Shown: positions 37,897 to 46,451, counted from the first letter of the stretch. The stretch is 64,000 bases of DNA from Roseiarcus sp963741405 (GCA_963741405.1 CAVUHX010000044.1:1-64000), one strand, 5' to 3'. Notes: generated by a model not told the origin, from the letters alone. Numbers and translations: made by a program.

Positions 37897-37977
37897 GGCG
37901 GGGTCGTCGACCCCGCCAGCGCGCTCCATAGGCGTCCAGAAGGACGGCCATCTGCCGCGACAGGCTATGGAGCGCGC
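37897..37977. repeat. Two nested hairpins after the DHFR-like gene
   Basis: A 21-bp near-perfect palindrome GGCGGGGTCG-T-CGACCCCGCC starts at the first base after the stop (37897-37917). It is followed by a 13-bp inverted repeat GCGCGCTCCATAG (37919-37931) and CTATGGAGCGCGC (37965-37977) with a 33-base loop. No T run follows. It could be a terminator, an mRNA stabiliser, or a mobile repeat element. Confidence 0.6.
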
Positions 37978-38103
37978 CCTACCTGCAACTGCATCCCTCC
38001 TGGAGGCCGGAAAGACCGGAGGGAGGGTTCCGCTATCCAAATTGTACGACCCGGGGTAGGACGCCGGGCGCGGCCCCGAAGGCGCCGAATGGATTGATCG
38101 CCG

Positions 38104-39555
38104 ATGCTCAAGCATTTTCTCGACCTGCACCCGGGCTATACCGCGACCGCTTTTCTCGACGAGCTGCGGACGCAGGAGTTCGGCCGGCTCGATCGTGAAG
38201 GCCATGTCTACCTCGACTTCACCGGGGCCGGGCTCTATGCCGCGAGCCACATCCGCGAGCACGCCGCGCTCCTCGAGGAGGGCGTGTTCGGCAACCCGCA
38301 TTCCGCCAATCCGACCTCGACGGCGACGACGCATGCGGTCGAGAGCGCCCGGGCGGCGGTGCTCGACTGGTTCAACGGCGCCGGCGACTATACTGCCGCC
38401 TTCACCCTGAACGCCTCGGGGGCGCTGAAGCTCGTCGGCGAATCCTATCCGTTCCGCTCCGGCGGCCGCTATCTCTTGACCGCCGACAACCACAATTCGG
38501 TCAACGGCATCCGCGAGTTCGCGCACGCGAAAGGCGCGACGGTCGACTACGCGCCCCTGACCGTTCCCGAACTCAGGCTCGACGAGCCGAAGCTGATCGG
38601 GCTGCTCGATGCGGCAGACCCTTCGCTCCCCAACCTGTTCGCCTTTCCCGCGCAGTCGAATTTCTCCGGCGCGAAGCACCCGCTGTCGCTGATCGACCGC
38701 GCGAAAGAGCGCGGCTGGCATGTGCTGCTCGACGCCGCCGCCTTCGCCCCGACCAGCCGCCTCGACCTCAAGGTCGCAAAACCCGATTTCGTCGTCGTCT
38801 CGTTCTACAAGATGTTCGGCTATCCGACCGGGGTCGGCTGCCTCATCGTCCGCAACGCGACGTTCGCCGCGCTCGAGCGCCCGTGGTTCGCCGGAGGCAC
38901 GGTGAATTTCGCTTCCGTCCACGGCCGCCGGCGCGTGCTCGCCCCGCGCGAGGCGGGCTTCGAGGACGGCACGTTGAACTACCTCAGCATCCCCGCGGTG
39001 GAAATGGGCCTGAGGCGCCTGGGAAAGATCGGCATGGAGGCGATCCAGGCGCGCGTCGGCTGCCTCACCGAATGGCTGATCGACCGTCTTCTCGCGCTTC
39101 GCCACGCCAATGGTCGCGCGCTCGTGCGCATCTACGGGCCGGCGTCCGGAATCATGCGCGGCGGGACGGTGACCATGAACTTCTACGACCCGGACGGCCA
39201 CCTGCTCGACTACCGGCGGATCGACGAGCTCGCCGGCCTCGAGGGGATCTCGCTCCGCACCGGCTGCTTCTGCAATCCGGGCGCCGGCGAATGGGCCGAA
39301 GGCCTGACCGACGACGACATGCTCGCCGGCGCCGATTCTGGGGCGGACATCACGTTGCCGCGGTTTCTTCAGATCGTGCAGCACCGGGGAAAGAGCGCCG
39401 GCGCGATCCGCGTCTCGCTCGGTCTCGTCAGCAATTTCGCCGACGTCGAACGCTTCGTCACATTCGCCGCGGCCTTCCGCGACCAGACGGCGCTGACCAT
39501 CGGCGCGGTGACGTTCGACATCGAATCGTGCCGCGTGATCCGCGACGGGGGGTAG
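38104..39555 (+). CDS. Class V PLP enzyme, MoCo-sulfurase (MOCOS N-domain)-like
   Basis: A 483-aa protein. VYLDFTGAGLYAASHI and NPHSANPTSTATTHAVESAR at the N-terminus, the PLP Lys in VVSFYKMFGYPTGVGCLI, GGTVNFAS, and a conserved Cys in SLRTGCFCNPGAGEW. This order matches the N-terminal cysteine-desulfurase domain of eukaryotic-type molybdenum-cofactor sulfurase rather than IscS/SufS. It would mobilise sulfur from cysteine. No MOSC domain is fused. A molybdopterin protein gene lies 0.7 kb downstream, but functional linkage is not shown. Confidence 0.75.
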   Translation: MLKHFLDLHPGYTATAFLDELRTQEFGRLDREGHVYLDFTGAGLYAASHIREHAALLEEGVFGNPHSANPTSTATTHAVESARAAVLDWFNGAGDYTAAFTLNASGALKLVGESYPFRSGGRYLLTADNHNSVNGIREFAHAKGATVDYAPLTVPELRLDEPKLIGLLDAADPSLPNLFAFPAQSNFSGAKHPLSLIDRAKERGWHVLLDAAAFAPTSRLDLKVAKPDFVVVSFYKMFGYPTGVGCLIVRNATFAALERPWFAGGTVNFASVHGRRRVLAPREAGFEDGTLNYLSIPAVEMGLRRLGKIGMEAIQARVGCLTEWLIDRLLALRHANGRALVRIYGPASGIMRGGTVTMNFYDPDGHLLDYRRIDELAGLEGISLRTGCFCNPGAGEWAEGLTDDDMLAGADSGADITLPRFLQIVQHRGKSAGAIRVSLGLVSNFADVERFVTFAAAFRDQTALTIGAVTFDIESCRVIRDGG

Positions 39556-39734
39556 GGGATGCATGGCGTTTGGCGCCCGGTTGGAGCGGTGATTGAAGGG
39601 CCGGAGTCGACCCTAAGGCGACCTTCCCGTCCAGCCACGAAGGCGCGGAAACCCTCAGAAAGCTGCCGTAGGCGGAAAGCGACAGAGGCGCCAGTTGCGG
39701 GCATCAGCGGCACTCCAATTCTCCGAGGCCCGCC

Positions 39735-39863
39735 AATCGCATTTTGCTCGGCCGTGAGCGCCGGCCAGCGGTGCTCGGACGTTGCTCCGATGACAACGCA
39801 AGAACCGCTGGGCGCGATGACATTGGCGAAGTCTTCGAGCACGCGCGCGGAGCCGTACGTCAA
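39735..39863 (-). pseudogene. Short-chain dehydrogenase fragment
   Basis: The minus strand encodes TYGSARVLEDFANVIAPSGS, then CVVIGATSEHRWPALTAEQN, matching the central part of a classical SDR (the helix and strand before the catalytic Ser). No Rossmann start, YxxxK or C-terminus is present on either side. It is a remnant; the ~420-bp gap around it (39556-39975) holds nothing else I can support. Confidence 0.5.
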
Positions 39864-39975
39864 CCGCGAGGCTCATCGCTCGTGCTGTTTTTTGGCCGAG
39901 TTTCCGGCGCATGGTGGGCGCGAAAACTCGGTTGGACCGCTCTGGCGATCGGCGCCAATATCGATCGGAGGGATC

Positions 39976-40191
39976 ATGTCAGAAAAATTCAAGGTTGGCG
40001 ATCGTGTTAGTTGGAATTCAGAGGCTGGACGCGTCAGCGGCACAATCATTCGTAAGCATAAGCGCGACTTCGAACTCAATGGCTACACGCGCCATGCGAA
40101 CGCTGAGGCGCCGCAATACGAGATCAAAAGCAGCAAGACTGAACACGTCGCTTTCCACAAAGGTTCGACGCTCACAAAGCTTCGCGACTGA
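39976..40191 (+). CDS. DUF2945 / HVA1-type Tudor-like small protein
   Basis: A 71-aa protein: FKVGDRVSWNSEAGRVSGTI, HANAEAPQYEIKSSKTEHVA and HKGSTLTKL. This is the complete DUF2945 (hypervirulence-associated, Tudor-like) domain, common as a tiny cytosolic protein in rhizobia. RBS GGAGGG. Function unknown. Confidence 0.85.
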   Translation: MSEKFKVGDRVSWNSEAGRVSGTIIRKHKRDFELNGYTRHANAEAPQYEIKSSKTEHVAFHKGSTLTKLRD

Positions 40192-40232
40192 CGCGGCCGC
40201 TAGGCCGGATCGATGGCAGAAAGCGATCGCAG

Positions 40233-41966
40233 ATGCCAGGGAACTCGCGATCTCCGTCGCCAGAGCCGCTCCGCGCGAAGCTCAGCGATGCTGACGATCG
40301 TGTCCGTCGCAATCACTGGATGTCGCCACAACCGGGGATCGCGCCGCGGATTCGGATCGGCCGGCGCTGGTTCAATACCTTGTGGGCGCTGCCGATCGGA
40401 GCAGCGGCGCTGCTCTGCCTGATAGCGCTCGCGCAAAGCCTGCGCGAGCTTCCAACAGTAACGGCATTCATCCAGAACCACCCCGGTGTCGCGCAATCGG
40501 CGCCGTCGGTGAACTCCGGCTTCCCCTGGTGGCTGCAGATTCAACATTTTTTGAACATGTTCTTCATGCTGTTCATCGTGCGCGCCGGTCTGCAGATTCT
40601 GGCTGATCATCCGCGGCTGTATTGGGGTCGCGACTGCACGCCGGGGAGCGATTGGTTTCGGTTCCAGGCGCCGGTTCCGAAGGACCGCATCTGGACCGCC
40701 AAGGATGATTCCGTCACCCTGCCGACATGGCTCGGTATTCCAGGCCTGCGCCATACGCTTGGCCTGTCGCGCTGGTGGCACTTCTCAGTCAACCTCCTGT
40801 GGCTGATCAATGGTATCGCCTTCTATGCGTTGCTTTTCTCAACCGACCAGTGGCGCAGGCTGGTGCCATTGACCTGGGAGGTCTTTCCCGCAGCGCTCTC
40901 GACCGCAATTCAATACGCCTCACTGAACTTTCCGGTCGATGAAGGATGGACTCGATACAACGGCCTCCAGCAACTCAGCTACTTCATCACCGTCTTCGTC
41001 GCAGCGCCGGTCTCGATTTTCACCGGCCTGATGCAGAGCCCGGCGATTTCCAATGCGCTCGGGTGGTTTGGCCGGGTCTTTAACCGACAGGCGATGCGCT
41101 CGGTTCACTTTCTGTCGTTTGTCTGGTTCGTCGGCTTCATCCTGGCGCATGGCGCAATGGTGTTCGTCACCGGCATCCGGCAGAACACCAATCATATGTT
41201 CGCCGGCGTCGACGACGCCTCCTGGACGGGATTCCCGCCGTTTCTCCTCGCGATGGCCATCCTTGTCGCAGCCTGGCTTGTCGTCTCGCCCTTCACCATC
41301 CGCTACGCGCGTCTCGTGCAGCGCATGGGCGCATTCACGATCGGCTGGCTCATGGGACTCGCCGAAGGCTGGGACCCCCGATCGCAGCTCAGGGAGAAGG
41401 ATATCTCGCCCTACTTCTGGCCGAACGGCACGATGCCGAACTCGAAAGAATTCGATGATCTGGTGGCCGAAAACTTCGCCAGCTACCGGCTGCGGGTCAA
41501 CGGTCTGGTCGAGACGCCGCAAGAATTCTCCCTGGTCGAACTCAAGGCAATGCCGCGACAGAATCAGATCACGACGCATTACTGCATTCAGGGCTGGTCT
41601 GGAGTTGCCGAGTGGGGCGGCGTTCCCTTGCGCACCCTTCTCGACCTGGTGAAGCCAACGACGGAAGCCCGCTACGCAGTCTTCTACTCGCTCGCCGACG
41701 GTGCCGATGGAGGGCGATACTACGATGTGCACAAGATCGAGAACATGCGCCATGCGCTGACGATCCTCGCGTATGAAATGAACGGCGCCCCGCTCAACGT
41801 CCTGCATGGCGCGCCGTTGCGGCTACGCTGCGAGAACGAGCTGGGTTTCAAGATGGTCAAGTGGGTTACGGCAATCGAGTTCGTCCACGATTTCGCCGAT
41901 CTCGGCGCCGGCCAGGGCGGCTACAACGAGGACCACGAATTCTACGGCTACCGGATGCCGATTTGA
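40233..41966 (+). CDS. Cytochrome b-like membrane domain fused to molybdopterin-binding oxidoreductase
   Basis: 577 aa from ATG 40233; ATG 40320 (MSPQPGIAPR) is an alternative start. The N-terminal ~370 residues are a multi-helix membrane domain of the cytochrome b561 type with His in helices (WLQIQHFLNMFFMLF, WWHFSVNLLWLING, VHFLSFVWFVGFILAHG). The C-terminal ~190 residues are a sulfite-oxidase-type Mo domain: RLRVNGLVETPQEFSLVEL, and THYCIQGWSGVAEWGGVPL with the Mo-ligating Cys, ending EFYGYRMPI. It probably links an oxo-transfer reaction to the quinone pool. Neighbours are a CBS protein and DUF2945. Confidence 0.8.
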   Translation: MPGNSRSPSPEPLRAKLSDADDRVRRNHWMSPQPGIAPRIRIGRRWFNTLWALPIGAAALLCLIALAQSLRELPTVTAFIQNHPGVAQSAPSVNSGFPWWLQIQHFLNMFFMLFIVRAGLQILADHPRLYWGRDCTPGSDWFRFQAPVPKDRIWTAKDDSVTLPTWLGIPGLRHTLGLSRWWHFSVNLLWLINGIAFYALLFSTDQWRRLVPLTWEVFPAALSTAIQYASLNFPVDEGWTRYNGLQQLSYFITVFVAAPVSIFTGLMQSPAISNALGWFGRVFNRQAMRSVHFLSFVWFVGFILAHGAMVFVTGIRQNTNHMFAGVDDASWTGFPPFLLAMAILVAAWLVVSPFTIRYARLVQRMGAFTIGWLMGLAEGWDPRSQLREKDISPYFWPNGTMPNSKEFDDLVAENFASYRLRVNGLVETPQEFSLVELKAMPRQNQITTHYCIQGWSGVAEWGGVPLRTLLDLVKPTTEARYAVFYSLADGADGGRYYDVHKIENMRHALTILAYEMNGAPLNVLHGAPLRLRCENELGFKMVKWVTAIEFVHDFADLGAGQGGYNEDHEFYGYRMPI

Positions 41967-42036
41967 TCGCCTCTTCCGATCGCTATCGTCACCGCGCCGC
42001 TCGATCGGCGACGAGGGTGAAGCAGGAGCTGGAACG

Positions 42037-42477
42037 ATGATCGTCAAGAACATATTGCCACGCGCGGTCGAGCGTCTGGCAGTGATCGAGGCGGGAGCGC
42101 CGGTAAGGGAGGCGGCCGCGCTGATGTCCAAGCCGCATACCGATCTCCTCGTCGTGTGCGATGACGGCAAGATGGTTGGTGTTTTGACGAAGACCGACAT
42201 CGTCGGTCAGATCAGCCGCTGCGCGGGTTCAGGCTGCACGGCAAGGGTCGACAGCATCATGACGCGCGGCGTCACCTTTTGCCGGATACACGAGGCGCTG
42301 CTCGATGTCTGGTCGCTTATGAGGGAACGCGGTCTGCAACGTGTTCCGATCCTCGACGAGGCACGTAGGCCGCTAGGCGTCATCTATGCGCGGGACGCCC
42401 TGCAGGCTCTGCTGTCTGAATCGGAGAACGAAGATGGCCTGCTTCGCGACTACATATCCGGGATCGGGTATCGGTAA
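42037..42477 (+). CDS. Twin CBS-domain protein
   Basis: A 146-aa protein with two CBS modules: residues ~1-60 (VREAAALMSKPHTDLLVVCDDGKMVGVLTKTDIV) and ~70-130 (VDSIMTRGVTF, LMRERGLQRVPILDEARRPLGVIYARDAL). Such modules bind adenine nucleotides and regulate partners. A CAGSGC segment between the modules offers two cysteines. RBS AGCAGGAG; 70 bp after the molybdopterin gene, likely co-transcribed. Confidence 0.85.
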   Translation: MIVKNILPRAVERLAVIEAGAPVREAAALMSKPHTDLLVVCDDGKMVGVLTKTDIVGQISRCAGSGCTARVDSIMTRGVTFCRIHEALLDVWSLMRERGLQRVPILDEARRPLGVIYARDALQALLSESENEDGLLRDYISGIGYR

Positions 42478-42556
42478 ACTGAGCAGTTGTCGCCGGGCTC
42501 TGGCATGTCCACCGACGCGCATGCGCCGACATACCGAGTATTTGAAAGGAGCCGCG

Positions 42557-42916
42557 ATGCCCCGCCAGAATTCGAATTTCTCCAACGAGGCTGTCCAGCG
42601 CCAACAGGCGCTATCGAGGTGGGATAGCGAGGGCGGGGCTGGCGCCGGCCCCACCATGGCTCCCACGGCCGACAAAGAGCAAATTCCAACTCCCGAAATG
42701 AGCAATGCCGATCTGGTCGTGTTGCATGTCCGCGTGATCGCGTTGGAGAATTTGCTGATTTCGTTGCTTGCTACGGCGTCGGACCAACAACTTAAACTGG
42801 CGCACGAAATGACGGACTACATCTCGCCGAGGTCAGGATTTACTCAACATCCACTGACGACACGCGCTGCGGCCCACATGACCGACCTCATTCAACGATC
42901 GTCCAGCTTCCGATGA
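42557..42916 (+). CDS. Hypothetical 119-aa protein
   Basis: Starts MPRQNSNFSNEAVQRQQALS with RBS AAAGGAG. The C-terminal half is helical: VVLHVRVIALENLLISLLAT. It ends with polar residues. I do not recognise it. It follows the CBS gene in the same direction by 79 bp and may belong to the same transcript. Confidence 0.6.
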   Translation: MPRQNSNFSNEAVQRQQALSRWDSEGGAGAGPTMAPTADKEQIPTPEMSNADLVVLHVRVIALENLLISLLATASDQQLKLAHEMTDYISPRSGFTQHPLTTRAAAHMTDLIQRSSSFR

Positions 42917-43428
42917 ATTCGAAACCGTAAGTAGGCGTGAGGATTCAATGCATCTTCAACTACGCTCCGAACTTGAAAACTTGGGCGGCAGCAACTCAAA
43001 GCAGCCATGACCTTGTTGCGAGTTAAGGCCCTTGCGGGCACAGGTCGTTCAGTATGAAATTCATCAGCGACTATAGACAGTTGCGATCTGCCGCAGCGCG
43101 CTCCGGGAAAGGTGGTCGGGCAATGTCCGGATCACCACGAGCGCGCACGCCGCCGAGACGATCGTGACCGGCGGTTGCGAACCTGCTCAAAGACTATCCC
43201 GATGTGAAGGTGGAACTTTCGATCACTAGCCATCTCACTGACTGTCGGTGGTGGAGAGCACTTCGAATTTGACGCAGTTGACGTCTGGAAAGGGCGGACT
43301 CTGTGCGTACAGGCTCGGCCCTGAACGCCCGCTTCTCGATCCGGTCCCGCCGTTCGACAAAAGCGAACTTTCCGCCCCAAGCGGACCTACAGCGGAGGGC
43401 CGACAAGCCGCTGCCGCACCGCCTCTCC
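42917..43428. other. Decayed gap with a LysR remnant
   Basis: About 510 bp between genes on opposite strands. The only recognisable content is a LysR fragment at 43107-43242, listed separately. Confidence 0.4.
43107..43242 (+). pseudogene. LysR-family regulator fragment
   Basis: Reads ERWSGNVRITTSAHAAETIV, a frame break near 43168, then NLLKDYPDVKVELSITSHLTD. This is the start of the effector domain of a LysR regulator (normally ERLSGRVRITTSEHAAE then LLPDYPDVKVEL). No helix-turn-helix or C-terminus is found. A gene remnant. Confidence 0.6.
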
Positions 43429-44703
43429 CTACGCGACAAGACCAGCATCGGCCCGCGTGACTTCGTACACCGAACTCCAGTCCTTCGAGCCCAGGCCCAT
43501 TTCGACCGCGCGGGCCATCTTGGGCTGGATCGTCTCCGCGAAGTCCCAACGCACATGCGCCTTGTGCGCCGCATCGAGCATGAGATTCACGTCTTTGAGG
43601 CCGCCCTGGACGTCGAAGCCCACGTCGTTGAAGTCACGCTTCCAAATACGGGTTGCGTAACCTTGCATGACCGGCTGAGCCCACAGCATTCGGAAAACCA
43701 TATGCAGGGCGGTCAACGGGATTCCGGTTTTTTCGCCGAACGCGTAGACTTGGCCCATCAGGTCGATGATCGTGGCTGCTGTGTAATTGATAGCGAGCTT
43801 CGCCTCCGAGGCGACCGCGTGCTTTTCGCCGAGGTACTGGACTTGTCGCGCGTAGCCTTGAAGGACCTCGCGGCTCGTCTCGAAGACCGACTGCTTTCCG
43901 CACACGAACGTCGCGAGCTCTCCAGATGCAGCCGCGTCGGGCCGCCCGACGACGGGCGCCGCCAGGTATTCGCTGCCGTGGGCGGCGTGCAACGCAACGA
44001 GCCGGCTGGTCATCTCTGCGGAAATCGTCGATGCGCCAATATGAACGCCGCCGCGCTCAAGCCCCGAGAGCAGCCCCTCCGGTCCCTCGACGACCGCAGA
44101 CACCGAGGCGTCGCCCATCAATGAGGTGACGACGAATTTGGCGGCGCGCGCCGCCGCGGCCGGGGTCGCGGCCGCGGTCGCCCCGGCTTCAACCAGAGGA
44201 CGCGCCTTGTCCTGGGTTCGGTTGTACACTGTGACCGGGAAGCCCGCTCTCAGCAGGCTCCGCGCGATGCCGGAGCCCATGCGACCGAGGCCAATGACGG
44301 CCACCGGAGGTCTCACCGTACGTGCGGCCGGCGAGGGCGCGCGCGCCAGGCGCACAAGCTCTCCAAACCAATTGGCGACCGCCGAGTCGCCAATGATGCT
44401 GAGCGACCCGTTCGCCAGCGCCTCCGGGATGGCGTCAGGGGTAGCGTTTTGCAGAGCGCGCGTGGCGACGGCAGCATTTTTCCAGACCAGCGAGACATCG
44501 GGTTTCGGAGCAACTCCTCGCCGCGAAAAGACCGCGCCTCCGCCGAAAACAAAGAACCTGCCGACGTCGCCAGTCTGCGTGCGGATCTGCACGACCCCGG
44601 TGCGGTCGGCGAGTTTGGCCTTGACGAGGGGTTTATCGGCGTTCCGGCGGAGAAGGGTTGCCAAGCCAAACAGCATCAGTTCAAGCGTCAGAGTCATCGA
44701 CAT
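43429..44703 (-). CDS. SCP2-like domain fused to beta-hydroxyacid dehydrogenase
   Basis: A 424-aa protein. Residues ~1-120 resemble an SCP2-type lipid-binding domain (MTLTLELMLFGLATLLRRN, LVWKNAAVATRALQNA, GSLSIIGDSAVANWFGELV). Residues ~130-424 are a 3-hydroxyisobutyrate dehydrogenase-type NAD(P) enzyme: AVIGLGRMGSGIARSLLRAG, NRTQDKARPLVEAGA and catalytic Lys in EAKLAINYTAATIIDLMGQ. It likely oxidises or reduces a hydroxy-acid bound by a lipid-type domain. It is divergent from a TetR pseudogene with a shared operator region. Confidence 0.7.
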   Translation of the reverse strand: MSMTLTLELMLFGLATLLRRNADKPLVKAKLADRTGVVQIRTQTGDVGRFFVFGGGAVFSRRGVAPKPDVSLVWKNAAVATRALQNATPDAIPEALANGSLSIIGDSAVANWFGELVRLARAPSPAARTVRPPVAVIGLGRMGSGIARSLLRAGFPVTVYNRTQDKARPLVEAGATAAATPAAAARAAKFVVTSLMGDASVSAVVEGPEGLLSGLERGGVHIGASTISAEMTSRLVALHAAHGSEYLAAPVVGRPDAAASGELATFVCGKQSVFETSREVLQGYARQVQYLGEKHAVASEAKLAINYTAATIIDLMGQVYAFGEKTGIPLTALHMVFRMLWAQPVMQGYATRIWKRDFNDVGFDVQGGLKDVNLMLDAAHKAHVRWDFAETIQPKMARAVEMGLGSKDWSSVYEVTRADAGLVA

Positions 44704-44730
44704 TGACCTCTTGCCATTGAATTTGTGCCC

Positions 44731-45012
44731 GAATTATGTAAGTAAAAGCTTGGTTTAGCAACTTACGTTCCCGACTTCAGGGCGGGGGCCCGGCGAGGAT
44801 CATGCAAGCGCCCGAAAAACTGCGAAGAACACCACGTCAGGCGCGTGCGCAGCAGACCGTCGATGGGATCCTCGAAGCCGCGGCTTACATGCTGTCCGAG
44901 CAGGGGCTCGAAGACTTCACGACCAATCGCGTCGCAGAACGTGCGGGAGTGAACATCGCCTCCCTCTACAATTTTTACAGAACAAAAGAGCCGTTTTGGA
45001 GAAACTGCAGGC
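44731..45012 (+). repeat. Duplicated operator plus TetR 5' region, copy 1
   Basis: Aligns without gaps for more than 240 bp to the sequence 1032 bp downstream (45763-46044), from the GAATTATGTAAGTAAA operator through the TetR helix-turn-helix codons. Confidence 0.85.
44733..44766 (-). promoter_or_regulatory. TetR operator overlapping the promoter of the SCP2-dehydrogenase gene
   Basis: Dyad GTAAGT (44738-44743) and ACTTAC (44761-44766). On the minus strand TTGCTA (44761-44756), 17-bp spacer, CATAAT (44738-44733) forms a good promoter for the gene starting at 44703. Binding would block it. Duplicated at 45765-45798. Confidence 0.55.
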
Positions 45013-45160
45013 CCGTCATAGCGCCCCGCCCGATGAGAGTTACTGGCAACTGGCCGATCGCCTACGAAATCTGCCCTTGAAGCCGCCGTTGTCGTCTTCG
45101 CCTGCCTCGACGTCCTCAAACTCTTGCTGAAGCCCGAGCGGCTGGCGGACCTCCCGGCTA
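44802..45160 (+). pseudogene. TetR-family regulator, decayed copy
   Basis: The HTH half is intact: MQAPEKLRRTPRQARAQQTV, ILEAAAYMLSEQGLEDFTTN and RVAERAGVNIASLYNFYRT. After this the frame is broken: KLQARHSAPPDESYWQLADR and LRNLPLKP lie in another frame, and ligand-domain homology is lost by about 45160. It shares about 80% of its first 65 residues with the intact copy at 45834. Confidence 0.75.
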
Positions 45161-45691
45161 GTGGTTCATGAACACGAGCGAGAGCAGTCTTCCTTCGCTC
45201 GTGTCGTTTTGTTCCGAGATCTGGCGGACGGACTGCTCGAGGGTCGCGGTCACGCCTCGCGCTTTCAGCCGGCCCTCCAGCTCGCCGGGAGCGATCTTCG
45301 CCAGACTGGCCAAAGTCGAAAGGGGAGCCTCGATCACCGCCTGCTCGACGATCCCGTGCAACTGATGGCCCGTCCGAAAGCCGGACGGAAAGACGGCCAC
45401 AGCGAGCAGGACGAGGCCCGCCGCGAGGCTGATCCTCCCCCAGCGGGACTTGAGGTGGAGCGTCAACGGTCGCCAGTTCATCACGAGATGGGCGACGACC
45501 CCGGCCAAGAAGAGCCAGGAGAACCACTCGTGCGCCTCGCCCGTCAGTCCGCCGCGCCAGCCGAAGAACATGAGGACCCCGGTCCCCGCCATCAGGACGA
45601 AGGCGCCGATGGTCGCAGGCGTCGCCCAGGTTCGTAACGAAAGTTTCGGACGGGCGGCTGCGGTCCTGCCTACGACGGCGATGGTTCTCAT
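45158..45691 (-). CDS. DUF4405-type cytochrome b-like membrane protein
   Basis: 177 aa from ATG 45691 (RBS AGGAGCGAG). Three membrane segments: PATIGAFVLMAGTGVLMFFG, WFSWLFLAGVVAHLVMNW and ISLAAGLVLLAVAVFPSG, with His residues (EAHEWFSW, VAHLVM, GHQLHG) placed as possible haem ligands, as in DUF4405. The C-terminal ~55 residues form a soluble helical domain. Divergent from the intact tetR; shared operator at 45765-45798 suggests TetR control. Confidence 0.75.
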   Translation of the reverse strand: MRTIAVVGRTAAARPKLSLRTWATPATIGAFVLMAGTGVLMFFGWRGGLTGEAHEWFSWLFLAGVVAHLVMNWRPLTLHLKSRWGRISLAAGLVLLAVAVFPSGFRTGHQLHGIVEQAVIEAPLSTLASLAKIAPGELEGRLKARGVTATLEQSVRQISEQNDTSEGRLLSLVFMNH

Positions 45692-45762
45692 GGTCTCGCT
45701 CCTGATCGATCTGGCCTCCGACCCAGACAGGGACGTGGCCTCTGGGTATTGACGTTGTGCCG

Positions 45763-46044
45763 GAATTATGTAAGTAAATGCTTGGTTTGGCAACTTACGT
45801 TCCCGACTTCAGGGCGGGGGCCCGGCGAGGAGCATGCAAACGCCCGAAAAACTGCGAAGAACGCCACGTCAGACGCGTGCGCAGCAGACCGTCGATTTCA
45901 TCCTCGAAGCCGCGGCTTACATCCTGTCCGAGGATGGGCTCGAAGGCTTCACGACCAATCGCGTCGCAGAGCGTGCGGGAGTGAACATCGCATCGCTCTA
46001 CCAGTATTTCCCGAACAAGAGCGCGATTCTGGAGGAGCTGCAGG
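45763..46044 (+). repeat. Duplicated operator plus TetR 5' region, copy 2
   Basis: Second copy of 44731-45012, here continuing into the intact regulator gene. Confidence 0.85.
45765..45798 (-). promoter_or_regulatory. TetR operator overlapping the promoter of the DUF4405 gene
   Basis: Dyad GTAAGT (45770-45775) and ACTTAC (45793-45798). Minus-strand promoter TTGCCA, 17-bp spacer, CATAAT, matching copy 1 at both hexamers except one base. Confidence 0.55.
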
Positions 46045-46451
46045 CCCGCCACATGGCCGAACCCGCTGAAGGCGGGTATGGGCGACTGCTGGCTCGGTTA
46101 CGCGATCTGCCGCTCGAAGCCGCCGTGCGCGTTATCGTTGACGTTGCGCTCGACATGCACGCCAGAGAGCCAGCGATGCACAAACTCTTTCTTGAGACGC
46201 TTCCGCGACAAACCCGTCATCCGAACGCTCATTTCGAGCAAGACCGAATTGCAAAGCTGTCAGCTATCTTGGCGCCCAAGAGCCGAACTCCCGCTCGTCC
46301 TGATATGACGATGTTCATTACTCGACACGCACTCAGATCTGTTGTCCACGAAGCAGTCTGCGAAAGACCGGAATGGCTGCTGGAGCCGGACTTTCGTGAA
46401 GAAATTGTCCTGTTGCTTGTCCGTTACCTCGGTGAGAAATCCGGGCCATAA
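45834..46451 (+). CDS. TetR/AcrR-family transcriptional regulator
   Basis: A 205-aa protein. N-terminal HTH: ILEAAAYILSEDGLEGFTTN then RVAERAGVNIASLYQYFPNKSAIL. C-terminal ligand domain LEAAVRVIVDVALDMHARE and EPDFREEIVLLLVRYLG. It starts 36 bp after the dyad at 45770-45798, so it probably represses itself and the divergent DUF4405 gene, and through the duplicated dyad also the SCP2-dehydrogenase gene. Ligand unknown. Confidence 0.85.
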   Translation: MQTPEKLRRTPRQTRAQQTVDFILEAAAYILSEDGLEGFTTNRVAERAGVNIASLYQYFPNKSAILEELQARHMAEPAEGGYGRLLARLRDLPLEAAVRVIVDVALDMHAREPAMHKLFLETLPRQTRHPNAHFEQDRIAKLSAILAPKSRTPARPDMTMFITRHALRSVVHEAVCERPEWLLEPDFREEIVLLLVRYLGEKSGP

